The position numbers and the translations under genes were made by a program. A DNA stretch of 51,150 nt, from assembly GCA_964352775.1 (NCBI GenBank), contig CAYGTK010000007.1, positions 1 to 51,150 on the forward strand, written 5' to 3'. The stretch's first letter is position 1, and each line of letters opens with the position of its first letter. Of this stretch, positions 1 through 8,756 are shown one piece after another. Origin of the DNA: CAYGTK01 sp964352775 (GTDB lineage: Bacteria > Bacteroidota > Bacteroidia > Chitinophagales > CAIOSU01). Below the pieces are notes generated by a model. It worked only from the letters and a program-made list of their open reading frames with translations, was not told where the DNA came from and did not search any database.

Positions 1-119
1 TTGATATAAAAGGTGATGATGCTGGTGCATTGGCTTTGTACAAGCAAATTAAGCGTGTTTACCCACTTTCTACCCAAGGTCAGCAAATTGAGACGTACAT
101 CGCAAGAGTGAACGGCTAA
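1..119 (+). CDS. C-terminal end of an upstream TPR-type protein (partial)
   Basis: An open frame enters from the left edge and ends at TAA 117-119. The last 39 residues are visible and include ALALYKQIKRVYPLS and IETYIARVNG. This helical, Ala/Leu/Tyr-spaced tail is what is seen at the end of tetratricopeptide-repeat proteins, and a TPR protein directly upstream of ribH is a common arrangement in Flavobacteriia (family knowledge). The stop overlaps the ribH start (TAATG), so the two genes are probably cotranscribed and translationally coupled. Only the tail is seen, so the family call is an inference. Confidence 0.6.
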   Translation, partial: DIKGDDAGALALYKQIKRVYPLSTQGQQIETYIARVNG

Positions 120-610
120 TGGCAACCGCCTTAAAAAGCCTTTCCGATCACGATCCTAATGAAATTCCTGATATTTCAGGTAACTCATTTGCACTAGTTG
201 TAGCTGATTATCATACGGATATTACTTTCCCTTTGCGAGATGCTGCAGTAGAAACTCTACTAAAGTATGGCGCTAAAGAAGAGGACATCAGTATACATTA
301 CGTTCCAGGTGCATTCGAATTAACAGCAGGTGCTCACTTTGTAGCTACTAGCTTAGATGTGAATGCGATTATCTGTCTAGGTTGCGTTATTAAAGGCGAT
401 ACTGATCATGATAAGTACATTGATCACGCTGTGGCTCAAGGAATAACAGACCTTATCATTCGCCATAGTCTTCCAATTTCTTTTGGCCTACTTACGCCAA
501 ATACACATCAACAAGCAGTAGACCGTTCAGGCGGAAAGCATGGCAATAAAGGGGTAGAGGCTGCCATAGCTGCTATTAAGATGGCTCAGTTACATAACAG
601 CTTAAGATAA
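119..610 (+). CDS. ribH: 6,7-dimethyl-8-ribityllumazine synthase (RibH)
   Basis: Catalyses the penultimate step of riboflavin synthesis, condensing 5-amino-6-ribitylamino-uracil with 3,4-dihydroxy-2-butanone 4-phosphate in the cytoplasm. The 163-residue length is normal for the family. Visible hallmarks: the N-terminal strand FALVVADYH (residues 24-32), the substrate-binding loop VPGAFEL (62-68), the phosphate/catalytic segment KGDTDHDKYI (92-101) with the expected catalytic His at 97, and SFGLLTPNTHQQAVDRSGGK followed by NKG near the C-terminus. The ATG overlaps the stop of the upstream TPR gene by one base. No other rib gene is in the window. Confidence 0.97.
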   Translation: MATALKSLSDHDPNEIPDISGNSFALVVADYHTDITFPLRDAAVETLLKYGAKEEDISIHYVPGAFELTAGAHFVATSLDVNAIICLGCVIKGDTDHDKYIDHAVAQGITDLIIRHSLPISFGLLTPNTHQQAVDRSGGKHGNKGVEAAIAAIKMAQLHNSLR

Positions 611-658
611 TTTGTATTATATCCACTAGAACTGTAGTTTTGTTGCAAACTAGTGGCA

Positions 659-1498
659 ATGAAATTACATGTAATCAACACCGGCTTATTTAAGCTGGAT
701 GGGGGCGCAATGTTCGGCGTCGTCCCTAAAAAACTCTGGAATAAGGAGTACAAAGCCGACAAGAATAATTTAGTAACGTGGGCACTTAGATGTCTATTGG
801 TAGAAGATGGCGATCGCCGTATTCTTATCGACTGTGGTTTAGGCAATAAGCAGGATGATAAGTTCTTCAGCCATTACGAACCACATGGTAAGGATACCTT
901 GGAGAGTTCGTTGGCTGATGCGGGTTTCACCACTGATGATATTACCGATGTACTACTAACACACCTACACTTCGACCATTGTGGCGGAGCGGTTACCAAA
1001 AAAGGTAACGGGCAGTTAGTACCAACGTTTAAGAATGCTACCTACTGGTCGCACTCACTACATTGGAAATGGGCAGCAGACCCTAATGATCGCGAGAAAG
1101 CCTCTTTCTTGGAGGAGAACATAGCACCGATAGAAAAGAGCGGGCAGTTGAAATTTGTAGACAAGACGTTCTTCGCCTTCGATAATATCGACTACGTTTT
1201 TGCTCATGGGCATACTGAAGCACAGATCATTCCATTAATACGTTACAAGAACAAAACAATAGCCTATTGTGCTGATCTTCTTCCATCGGTAGGTCATATT
1301 CCATTGCCTTGGGTAATGGGTTACGACATCCGCCCAATGGTGACTTTGGAAGAAAAAGCAGAGTTCTTGAAAGATGCATTGAAAGAGAAGTACGTATTGT
1401 TCTTTGAGCACGATGCCCTCCACGAATGCTGTACTTTAGAGAAAACACCAAAAGGTATTAGAGCTAAAAAGACGTTCCCGCTAGCGGATATTCTATAA
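659..1498 (+). CDS. MBL-fold metallo-hydrolase
   Basis: A metallo-beta-lactamase-fold hydrolase of 279 residues. Numbering from ATG 659, the metal-binding motif THLHFDH sits at about residues 101-107 (H102, H104, D106, H107). Later ligands are probably the His of AHGHTE and the Asp of YCADLLP. The family includes lactonases, glyoxalase II-type thioesterases and many uncharacterised esterases, and substrate cannot be deduced here. An in-frame GTG lies two codons upstream (653), but ATG 659 starts MKLHVINTG as relatives do. There is no signal peptide, so it is cytoplasmic. It follows ribH after 48 bases and is closed by a hairpin terminator at 1522-1556. Confidence 0.88.
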   Translation: MKLHVINTGLFKLDGGAMFGVVPKKLWNKEYKADKNNLVTWALRCLLVEDGDRRILIDCGLGNKQDDKFFSHYEPHGKDTLESSLADAGFTTDDITDVLLTHLHFDHCGGAVTKKGNGQLVPTFKNATYWSHSLHWKWAADPNDREKASFLEENIAPIEKSGQLKFVDKTFFAFDNIDYVFAHGHTEAQIIPLIRYKNKTIAYCADLLPSVGHIPLPWVMGYDIRPMVTLEEKAEFLKDALKEKYVLFFEHDALHECCTLEKTPKGIRAKKTFPLADIL

Positions 1499-1521
1499 GC
1501 AATAAGAATTTTGAAAGATAG

Positions 1522-1556
1522 AAAGCCCTACTGCGTTCAGCGTTGTAGGGTTTTTT
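1522..1556 (+). terminator. Rho-independent terminator after the MBL hydrolase
   Basis: CCCTAC (1526-1531) pairs with GTAGGG (1545-1550) and is followed directly by six T. Flanking AAAG/TTTT can extend the stem. It lies 24 bases after the stop of the MBL gene and separates it from the convergent membrane-protein gene. Confidence 0.75.
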
Positions 1557-1588
1557 AGTTTGGTATAGCTGAGAGAAAGAAGAACTTC

Positions 1589-2248
1589 TTAGGCTGCTAT
1601 CGTGTCTCTTAATATTCTCAAAAAATTTAGTGTTCCTTCGTTGTTTTCTTTCTTTGCTCTATCCCACAAAGATGAAGTTGCCTTGGACATGGATAACAGT
1701 ATTGCAAGATATGTGACTAGCCATTTAATTAATTTATGAATTAAGGGACTCTCGAAATAATTGAGTAGAATTAAAAAGCCTAAGCTGCAATTGAAGATTA
1801 CCAAGCACCAAAATGTTAGCTCAGAAATAAATTTAACTATGCTCATCTTAACTGCTAATCTAAAGCAGTATAATAATAACAGGATTGCCAAAAAAGTTTT
1901 AGAGTTAAATGCCTTATCACTAAAACTATATTCCATTTCTAGATACAACAAAAGGGGCGTAACTGTAAAGCTGAATGCTTTAAACACTATTTGCATAAGA
2001 TTGGAGGGTTGGGGATTTTTCTCTTTGATCAATTGAAAAATCAGGGATCCTCCAAAATTTATTAATCTACCACATGTAAAAGTGCTTACTAAGGCTGTAA
2101 GGGAAAGGAATGCTATTATCAAGTAGTTGAAACCAAAGAGAAATGCCCCGATTAGGGTTAAGACAAAGTTTGCGTAGCTCCAATTCCGAGAATATTCATT
2201 GAATTTTTCTACTTCTATTCCAAGAAGAGGTGTTGAAATAGTCTTCAT
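1589..2248 (-). CDS. Hypothetical multi-pass membrane protein
   Basis: A 219-residue protein I do not recognise. I place the start at ATG 2248 (MKTISTPLLGIEVEKF). A longer frame reaches 2284, but its added N-terminus (MYYIYWQVKIFI) looks like untranslated AT-rich DNA. About five or six hydrophobic segments are visible, for example YANFVLTLIGAFLFGFNYLI, FLAILLLLYCFRL, FWCLVIFNCSLGFLILL and WLVTYLAILLSM, ending in a charged tail (DRAKKENNEG). There are no catalytic motifs. The gene is distinctly more AT-rich than its neighbours and stands alone between convergent and unrelated genes, which fits an accessory gene. Confidence 0.6.
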   Translation of the reverse strand: MKTISTPLLGIEVEKFNEYSRNWSYANFVLTLIGAFLFGFNYLIIAFLSLTALVSTFTCGRLINFGGSLIFQLIKEKNPQPSNLMQIVFKAFSFTVTPLLLYLEMEYSFSDKAFNSKTFLAILLLLYCFRLAVKMSIVKFISELTFWCLVIFNCSLGFLILLNYFESPLIHKLIKWLVTYLAILLSMSKATSSLWDRAKKENNEGTLNFLRILRDTIAA

Positions 2249-2357
2249 AATAAATATTTTCACCTGCCAATAAATATAATACATTTCGAAAGTCGAATTC
2301 GAGTTATAGCTAATTCACTTGAGTTTCATTTAATAGTAGTAGGGCAGAATAGTCTTA

Positions 2358-3233
2358 CTACTTGTTTAACTTTTTCTGTTCCACCCTATCCCAAACAAAT
2401 CCCAACACACAAAGCAAGGCTATCAAGCCCACTCCTTCCATAGGTGTAAGCACATGATACATCCGCTGGGTGAACGGGTGTGTTTGCCAAAGGATAAAAG
2501 GCTCATCCAGTTTATTCATTACGAACAAGGTGTTCTCGCAGGTTTGAAAGGGGTAAAAGGCAATAATGCAGGCCTTGCTCAGCAGCCTAAAACCTACTAG
2601 TAGAACAAACAATATGGTAGTCTCGGGCCGTTTGAATATTGGTGGTAAGTACGTAACATTTCTTGGTAGGCTCAACCACATAAGACATAGCATTACAGAA
2701 CTGCCCAATAGGTCTAGCACAATATCATTCAGCTCAAAATACATTACGTATTCAGGATAAAGGATGCGGTATTGCACCCACTCATCTAATAGCATAAAGG
2801 GTAGAGTGAATACCAAAGCCCCACCAAACCTACCTACCAGCGGATAGATGAAGAATGTAAGAATACCGAACTGCGCAGCATGGATGATCTCAATATTCAT
2901 CTCTAGCATAGTGAGGGCGTGACTGACGAGCAACAGTCCATATAAGCCCATTGCCAACAGAGGCATCTTAACTGCTGCTGAGTCGCTTGTATATCGCTTG
3001 TAGATGAATACTAGTAGCCCCAGACACACCAGTAAAGCCACCACCGCAACTACCATGTTGTATATAGGCAGTGTTAGGGCGGTCATCACCACTATAGATA
3101 GGTTAACGAACACATCGTGTAAAAACAAGATGCTTATACCATAGGCCAATACCAAAATCACGTTTAGGACTGGCCTATCTTGAAGCCAGTAAATAGCCCT
3201 AGCAACTATATTGGTAGCAGAGGCATTTGTCAT
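2358..3233 (-). CDS. VanZ-like integral membrane protein
   Basis: A 291-residue membrane protein. Hydrophobic segments run through most of residues 15-250. The middle has the VanZ-like pattern: IIHAAQFGILTFFIYPL (conserved His then helix), then DEWVQYRILYPEY, then ELNDIVLDLLGSSVML (acidic residues followed by a Gly-rich helix). VanZ-family proteins are poorly understood; the type member gives low-level teicoplanin resistance. The start ATG 3233 overlaps the stop of the upstream aminotransferase gene (ATGA), so the two are probably translationally coupled. The C-terminal part (about 205-291) is less typical and may hold two extra helices. Confidence 0.65.
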   Translation of the reverse strand: MTNASATNIVARAIYWLQDRPVLNVILVLAYGISILFLHDVFVNLSIVVMTALTLPIYNMVVAVVALLVCLGLLVFIYKRYTSDSAAVKMPLLAMGLYGLLLVSHALTMLEMNIEIIHAAQFGILTFFIYPLVGRFGGALVFTLPFMLLDEWVQYRILYPEYVMYFELNDIVLDLLGSSVMLCLMWLSLPRNVTYLPPIFKRPETTILFVLLVGFRLLSKACIIAFYPFQTCENTLFVMNKLDEPFILWQTHPFTQRMYHVLTPMEGVGLIALLCVLGFVWDRVEQKKLNK

Positions 3234-4483
3234 GCCCTAGCGATTTCCTCTAAGTGCAATAAGAACTTGTCTAACTCCGCAGTAGTGGTGTATATGTGTG
3301 GACTGATGCGTATTCCCGCCTTGTTTGACCACCTAACCACACCTGTGCTGATATTCTCTTTCAGCAATGCTGTATGTATTTCTTCAGGTTCTTTACCAGG
3401 AATATAGAACGATGCCAACGCAGTACTATTCTTCTCATCAAGAGTGGTCATTAGCTCTACACCATCAATATTATTAGCTCTGGTAGCCCAGTATTGTTTT
3501 AATTCTACAAGTCTGTTGCTGATGTTCGTTGTACCTATCTTATTGTGTATTTCTAGCGCATCGGCAATACAGATGAAGGCAGGGAAACCATGATTACTGG
3601 TAAACTCAAATTTCCGCATATAGGCCTCCCGTGGGTCGTATGCTCCATGTAGTGGCCATACTTGTGCCTGTTTATCCTTAGCCACATACAGCAGCCCAGT
3701 ACCATAGGGTGCACCTAACCATTTATGACAGCAAGCAGTAAAGTAATCAGCACCTAAGGCCGCTAGGTCAACGGGAAACTGACAGAAGCTATGTGCTCCA
3801 TCTAACATCACCTCACAGCCCTTGGCATGTGCTCCGTCTATTATCTGTTTGGCAGGCAGCAGCTGCCCCGTCCAGTTGATAACATGGGTTAGTTGTACCA
3901 GTTTGGTTTTAGGGCCAATGGCCTCCATAAATTTCGATACCAGTACCTCTTCATCGTCCTCTGGCAAGTTCAGTTCTATCCACTTCAATACAATGCCCTC
4001 CCGCTGCTCACGTTGTTTCCATGAGTTGATAGCCAGTATATAATCATCCGTGCTTAGTACTACCTCATCGCCCCGTTGTAGGGGGATACCGAATATGATG
4101 TGATTCATTGCCTCTGTAGTGTTCTTGCAAAAGGCTAGCGTATCGGCCCCAATATTCAAGTGTGCAGCCAATTGCTTGCGTGCATGCTCGCGCTTGGGTT
4201 GCAGTAGCTCCCACATATTATAGCTGGGTGCAAGGTTGCAATAGCGGTATAGTTCTTCATAAGCCTGCTGTACAGCCAAGGGCATGGGCGCAATAGCTCC
4301 ATTGTGTAAATTGATAAAGCCCTCCTGTTGAGGATATAGGCATTTCACATCATCCCAAAATTTATCATCCATAGGCACTCCTGCGGGTAAGTTAGGCGGA
4401 GCAGCATTGGCCGTAGAAGCACTACCAAGCGCAACACCCGTAGCCGCCAGCCCCATCCGTTGTAAAAAGGTCTTTCTGTCCAC
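3230..4483 (-). CDS. Secreted PLP-dependent class V aminotransferase (isopenicillin-N-epimerase-like)
   Basis: A 417-residue fold-type I PLP enzyme. The internal aldimine Lys is K254 in CCHKWLGAPYGTG. The pyridoxal-nitrogen Asp is D228 and the ring-stacking region is LDGAHSF (227-233). Similar proteins are annotated as class V aminotransferases, cysteine-desulfurase-like or isopenicillin N epimerase-like, and the substrate is unknown. The N-terminus MDRKTFLQRMGLAATGVALG...ANA resembles a Tat signal peptide with RK instead of RR, followed by an AxA cleavage site near residue 27, so export of the folded, cofactor-loaded enzyme is plausible. It overlaps the VanZ-like gene by four bases. Confidence 0.85.
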   Translation of the reverse strand: MDRKTFLQRMGLAATGVALGSASTANAAPPNLPAGVPMDDKFWDDVKCLYPQQEGFINLHNGAIAPMPLAVQQAYEELYRYCNLAPSYNMWELLQPKREHARKQLAAHLNIGADTLAFCKNTTEAMNHIIFGIPLQRGDEVVLSTDDYILAINSWKQREQREGIVLKWIELNLPEDDEEVLVSKFMEAIGPKTKLVQLTHVINWTGQLLPAKQIIDGAHAKGCEVMLDGAHSFCQFPVDLAALGADYFTACCHKWLGAPYGTGLLYVAKDKQAQVWPLHGAYDPREAYMRKFEFTSNHGFPAFICIADALEIHNKIGTTNISNRLVELKQYWATRANNIDGVELMTTLDEKNSTALASFYIPGKEPEEIHTALLKENISTGVVRWSNKAGIRISPHIYTTTAELDKFLLHLEEIARA

Positions 4484-4774
4484 ACTTTGAAGGTAAGCAA
4501 TACTCTGCAGTCAGTAGGTAGTACTATGCTAGTAGAGGCTTGCAAAATATATAGTTGATAAAGGGTCAGCTGAATAGTTTTCCTATTAAGTTATTCCTTA
4601 ACGCTTACCAGTAAAAAAGGAAGCCCTAAAGAAATATCAGAAAACATTGGAGAAGACGAATGTTTGTACTAATTGATATTATGGAGTGCTGCCGCTTAAG
4701 TAGATCGTATCAAAAGAGGTAAACGTCAAAGTATAGCGCAGCTATTCTTATTACCCTTCTTTATCAGTGGTTTG

Positions 4775-5500
4775 TCACCAGTTTGTGATAGACTTATGAG
4801 CATTTTGGAAGAATGCTTTATTAACTAGAATGTCTTTCTTTCTCTCTTGATCTGGGGCGCTATGGATGTCTGAATGACCACCACCTATCGATTCTACCTC
4901 TAGATTCTGTTCCACCATAAGCGACATTGCTCCATATATGGATGCTATTACACTTCTACTCATTAGTAGGTCAATATTGTAGCGTTTGGGTTTTAGTGGT
5001 AACCACCAAGCATTGCTAATGCTAAAATGTGCAAAGCGAAACAGCAAGCCTGCTGTTCTTGGAGTAAGTAAATAAGCCCCTGCCAAACTAGCCCAAGGAT
5101 AAACCAAAGAACACTTTTTAATGGGTCTGCCATTAAAATTGCCTACTACTTTATAGCTGTTCTCAAAACGAGACTTCTCGTATTTGAACTTCACACTTTT
5201 ATCTAAAGTGCAATGTAACATTTGTACTGAACTGGGCAGGTCGGCGAGCGTTTTGTTCAAGTCTTGCTCAAATTGGGGTGGGTTGTCCTCGTTGAAAAAC
5301 CCCAGATCGTCTTCCATAACAAAATAGCTTCCACTACTCTTTTGCGATATGTGATACCACAAACTCATATGCGAAAGTAAAGCTCCATTATGCCCAAGAT
5401 GATGGTTTTTTGGTCTTGGGTTTTTTAGTCTATTACCTGGAATACCTTCAAACCGAAAAATGGGAGCAGAAAATTTCCCCTGTTGGAAAAATTGGTCCAT
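4775..5500 (-). CDS. Glycosyltransferase family 25 (LPS-type) with a problematic 5' end
   Basis: The 241-residue frame from ATG 5500 contains the GT25 features HNGALLSHMSLW, YFVMEDDLGFF (acidic donor/metal site) and VYPWASLAGAYLL. GT25 enzymes transfer sugars, often galactose, to lipopolysaccharide or glycoproteins. The canonical first strand of the family lies upstream in the same frame, as IYCINLKGSDIRKKH at about 5501-5545. The frame stays open back to TAG 5630-5632 but has no ATG, GTG or TTG. The annotated ATG therefore drops the donor-binding beta strand. Either a rare start (for example ATA) is used, or a frameshift has cut off the true start, or the gene is decayed. A short frame starting at ATG 5658 in a neighbouring phase could be the displaced start. 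Confidence 0.72.
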   Translation of the reverse strand: MDQFFQQGKFSAPIFRFEGIPGNRLKNPRPKNHHLGHNGALLSHMSLWYHISQKSSGSYFVMEDDLGFFNEDNPPQFEQDLNKTLADLPSSVQMLHCTLDKSVKFKYEKSRFENSYKVVGNFNGRPIKKCSLVYPWASLAGAYLLTPRTAGLLFRFAHFSISNAWWLPLKPKRYNIDLLMSRSVIASIYGAMSLMVEQNLEVESIGGGHSDIHSAPDQERKKDILVNKAFFQNAHKSITNW

Positions 5501-5695
5501 ATGCTTCTTTCTTATATCCGAGCCTTTAAGGTTGATACAGTATATAGCTTCTAGTTTCTGGATAAGTAAGGGTATAGCATTGTTTACTCTATCTCTGTGC
5601 CCAAATTCAAAGATATGAACTCTTTCTTGCTAAATAGTAATGGTGTGCAATAGGTCATCTAGAACATTGATAATGTTTAATGTAAATGGCAATAC

Positions 5696-5992
5696 CTAGT
5701 TCACCCTACTAACCGCATCCAAACTCCAAGCCGCTGGCTTATCATCAAAATGGACTTTGGTTCTGCTCCAAGTGTCTGCAAAAAAATCAGAATGGTGATA
5801 AGTATTCAGGGCATCTTCGCTATCCCAAATGCTATATGTAAAGTACACTCGCGGGTCTGCTTTGTCGCGGAAAAGAGTGAGTGACTTGCAGCCTTCAAAG
5901 TTGGCTATCTTCTCGCGGATCTCTTCAAATACCTCTAGGAATTGAGGGATGCTTTCTTCCTTAAAGGTGAGTTTTACTATGCGGGTTATCAT
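5696..5992 (-). CDS. Antibiotic biosynthesis monooxygenase (ABM)-fold protein
   Basis: A 98-residue single-domain ferredoxin-like protein. Typical dimeric ABM/YgiN-type features: N-terminal strand MITRIVKLTFK, helix FLEVFEEIREKIANFEGC, strand KSLTLFRDKADPRVYFTYSIW, and the late helix ALNTYHHSDFFADTW. Family members include quinone-forming monooxygenases and small heme or stress proteins; the activity here is unknown. The start ATG 5992 overlaps the stop of the SAM hydrolase gene (ATGA), so it is the second gene of a two-gene operon. Confidence 0.85.
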   Translation of the reverse strand: MITRIVKLTFKEESIPQFLEVFEEIREKIANFEGCKSLTLFRDKADPRVYFTYSIWDSEDALNTYHHSDFFADTWSRTKVHFDDKPAAWSLDAVSRVN

Positions 5993-6768
5993 TCAAAATC
6001 TATTTGTACGGTATCGCCTACTTTAAGGCCTAGTAGGCTTCCTGCTTTGCCTTTGTTGATGGCTATTTCCAGATTACCCGCAGCGTTGAAGGTGCAAAGC
6101 TTTTCGCCTTCGGGGGCATCGTAATAGCTATTACTTATTTCGCTTAGGCGTTCATTTCGTTTGAAGTAGAGTACAAATCGGCGGTCTTTTCGAGTCTGAT
6201 CGAACAGTTCACGTTTGATATTGGTCACGGCGTTCTCAAAAGCATCTAAATAAATGACAGTTCCACGCAGGTGGGCATCTTGTATAGTGGGCTGTATGGC
6301 AGTTCGCTGGCGGATGTGGTGCACCTGTCGGCCAAGGTCGGTAAGGGTTTTACCATCATTAAGAGAAGCAATGGTATGGCTAATGGTCTCGTTAAAGTTG
6401 CTATAGACAGCTTTCTTATCTTCCTGTCCCTTACTGAGTTCCACAGCTAAGATGGGGTCTTCGCCAAAGGCCATTTGAAACAATCCGTTATCGTAACCAA
6501 TGAAATAGTGCCCCTTGTAGAGCATACCCAATAATCTATTTTCGGGAGATAGGTCATCGTTAACGGCCACTACATGAATGGTAGTTTTGGGAAAGTGGTG
6601 ATAACTGTTTTTCAAACAGTAGGCCGCTTGGATAATATCGAACGGAGCAATGTGGTGCGATAGGTCAATTATTCTTGCGCTGTCGCAGTGTTTCAAGATG
6701 TTTCCCTTGAGTACTCCGGCGTACATATCTTTCGCGCCAAAGTCTGTAATAAGGGTGATAATTGGCAT
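5989..6768 (-). CDS. S-adenosyl-L-methionine hydrolase (adenosine-forming), DUF62 family
   Basis: A 259-residue member of the SAM hydroxide adenosyltransferase / chlorinase-fluorinase superfamily. The N-terminus has ITLITDFGAKDMYAGVLKG with the conserved Asp and YAG segment, followed by IIDLSHHIAPFDIIQAAY, which is typical of the hydroxide-using (non-halogenase) group. The C-terminal domain has YDAPEGEKLCTFNAAGNLE and AINKGKAGSLLGLK. It splits SAM with water into adenosine and methionine; its physiological role is unclear. It is transcribed divergently from phoH, an arrangement often seen in Flavobacteriia (family knowledge). Confidence 0.9.
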   Translation of the reverse strand: MPIITLITDFGAKDMYAGVLKGNILKHCDSARIIDLSHHIAPFDIIQAAYCLKNSYHHFPKTTIHVVAVNDDLSPENRLLGMLYKGHYFIGYDNGLFQMAFGEDPILAVELSKGQEDKKAVYSNFNETISHTIASLNDGKTLTDLGRQVHHIRQRTAIQPTIQDAHLRGTVIYLDAFENAVTNIKRELFDQTRKDRRFVLYFKRNERLSEISNSYYDAPEGEKLCTFNAAGNLEIAINKGKAGSLLGLKVGDTVQIDFE

Positions 6769-6813
6769 ATCTTAGTGCTGTATTGAGCTTTAAGAACAAA
6801 AATAGCAGAAAAT

Positions 6814-7812
6814 TTGGGTGAAATAATTATCCAACTAGATAGGGTAGACCCCGTAGAATTTTTCGGGAGTAACAATTCGCGACTACAGTTACTGAAAAAG
6901 GCCTTTCCACGCCTGAAACTGGTTGCCCGTGGCAGCAAAATAAAAGTTAACGGCAACGAAGAAGACATCAGTCTTTTTAAAGATAAGCTAGATCAGATGA
7001 TGCTGATGCTGGAAAAGTATGGGCATTTAGAAGATAGCCAGGCCGAAGGTATGTTGCTTGACAGCGATACTTTTGAAAATGAGTTCAGGAAGGAAACGGA
7101 GGATGTACTAGTATTTGGAAAAAACGGTAACAGAGTAAAAGCCAAAACAGCTAACCAGCAAAAGTTGGTAGAGCTTTCAGACAAGAACGATATTGTTTTT
7201 GCCATTGGCCCAGCAGGAACTGGAAAGACCTACACCGCTGTAGCCTTGGCCGTTAGGGCCTTAAAGAATAAAGAGGTGCGCCGTATAATTTTAACCCGAC
7301 CAGCTGTGGAAGCGGGAGAGAACCTAGGCTTTTTGCCAGGCGATATGCGAGACAAAATAGACCCCTATTTACGCCCGCTTTACGATGCATTGGATGATAT
7401 GTTTCCGGCGGAGAAGCTGAACTACTATATGGAGAATCGTGTGATAGAAGTAGCTCCCTTAGCTTTTATGCGGGGGCGGACCTTAGACAATGCCTTCATT
7501 ATTTTAGATGAAGCACAGAATGCTACCAATGCACAAATGAAGATGTTTCTAACCCGAATAGGACCTACGGCTAAGTGCATTATTACAGGAGATAGAACAC
7601 AAGTAGATCTTCCAAGAAGTATGCAGTCGGGCTTACCAACTGCGGTGCGATTATTAGAGAACGTGCAGGGCATTGGTGTAATGTACATGGATGAGAAGGA
7701 TGTGATACGCCACCGATTGGTGAAGCAAATTATTAAAGCCTATACCAAGCACAGCGAAGAAGAAGAATTAGAACGCGAGAATAAAAAGAAAGAAAACAGA
7801 GCTAGATCATGA
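6814..7812 (+). CDS. phoH: PhoH-family ATPase
   Basis: A 332-residue P-loop protein. Walker A is GPAGTGKT (132-139) and Walker B is IILDEAQNAT (229-238); the N-terminal small domain (about 1-60) resembles a KH-like module. PhoH/YbeZ proteins are ATPases linked to RNA metabolism and, with YbeY, to ribosome maturation. The start is TTG 6814: no ATG lies between it and the upstream in-frame TGA at 6784, and GEIIIQLDRVDPVEFFG aligns with the usual family N-terminus. The 3' end overlaps purC by four bases (ATGA). The 45-base gap to the divergent SAM hydrolase gene must hold both promoters. Confidence 0.93.
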   Translation: MGEIIIQLDRVDPVEFFGSNNSRLQLLKKAFPRLKLVARGSKIKVNGNEEDISLFKDKLDQMMLMLEKYGHLEDSQAEGMLLDSDTFENEFRKETEDVLVFGKNGNRVKAKTANQQKLVELSDKNDIVFAIGPAGTGKTYTAVALAVRALKNKEVRRIILTRPAVEAGENLGFLPGDMRDKIDPYLRPLYDALDDMFPAEKLNYYMENRVIEVAPLAFMRGRTLDNAFIILDEAQNATNAQMKMFLTRIGPTAKCIITGDRTQVDLPRSMQSGLPTAVRLLENVQGIGVMYMDEKDVIRHRLVKQIIKAYTKHSEEEELERENKKKENRARS

Positions 7813-8756
7813 GCGCAATAGTAGAGACTAACTTTACATTTCCAGGACAGACCAAAGTATACCATGGTAAAGTGCGTGATGTGTACACCATTGGCGAAAA
7901 CTATCTAGTGATGGTAGCCAGTGACCGTATTTCAGCATTTGATCATATATTGCCAAAACCTATACCGTACAAAGGGCAGGTGCTTAATCAAATAGCGGCT
8001 AAGAACTTGCACGAGGCTCGCGACATTTGCCCTAACTGGCTCATCAGTTCACCCGACCCTAATGTGACTATTGGTAAAATATGTGACCCTATTCGTATAG
8101 AGATGGTGATACGTGCTTACCTAACAGGTCATGCTTGGCGAACTTATAAAAGCGGCTTGCGCGAATTGTGTGGTGTTGCCCTTCCCGAAGGATTAAAAGA
8201 ACACGACCGACTGCCTGAGCCTATCATAACGCCTGCTACCAAAGCTGATGAAGGGCATGATGAAGATATTTCCCGCGAAGATATTTTAAAGCAAAAAATA
8301 GTGCCGCTTAAGGACTATGAGGAGATGGAACGCCATACTCGCGCCTTATTTAAACGAGGTACGGAAATGGCTGCTAAGAGAGGGTTGATATTGGTAGATA
8401 CTAAGTACGAATTCGGTTATCACAAAGGTTTGGTTACTTTGATGGATGAGATACATACGCCCGATAGCTCGCGCTATTTTTATACTGAAGGTTATGAGGA
8501 ACGCCAAGCGGCAGGAGAGGAGCAGAAGCAATTGAGCAAGGAGTTTGTTCGTGAATGGTTAATAGAAAATGGATTTCAAGGATTGGAAGGGCAGCAGATG
8601 CCTCACATTCCCGATGAGTTTGTGGATCTTACCACCGATCGTTACATTGAACTATATGAATTGCTGATGGGTAAAGGCTTTAAAAAAGCTGAAAGTGGTG
8701 GTGTATTAGATAGGATAGAAACCAACGTAATAGCAGCGCTTGAAGATCTTAGATAA
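7809..8756 (+). CDS. purC: Phosphoribosylaminoimidazole-succinocarboxamide synthase (SAICAR synthase)
   Basis: Catalyses the ATP-dependent ligation of aspartate to CAIR in de novo purine synthesis. Hallmarks: GKVRDVY (20-26) of the ATP site, ASDRISAFD (47-55), RAYLTGHAWRTY around residue 100, and LVDTKYEFG (196-204). At 315 residues it is the longer form common in Bacteroidota and eukaryotes rather than the 240-residue enterobacterial form. The ATG overlaps the phoH stop, and the 3' end overlaps the mscS-type gene. Confidence 0.96.
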   Translation: MSAIVETNFTFPGQTKVYHGKVRDVYTIGENYLVMVASDRISAFDHILPKPIPYKGQVLNQIAAKNLHEARDICPNWLISSPDPNVTIGKICDPIRIEMVIRAYLTGHAWRTYKSGLRELCGVALPEGLKEHDRLPEPIITPATKADEGHDEDISREDILKQKIVPLKDYEEMERHTRALFKRGTEMAAKRGLILVDTKYEFGYHKGLVTLMDEIHTPDSSRYFYTEGYEERQAAGEEQKQLSKEFVREWLIENGFQGLEGQQMPHIPDEFVDLTTDRYIELYELLMGKGFKKAESGGVLDRIETNVIAALEDLR

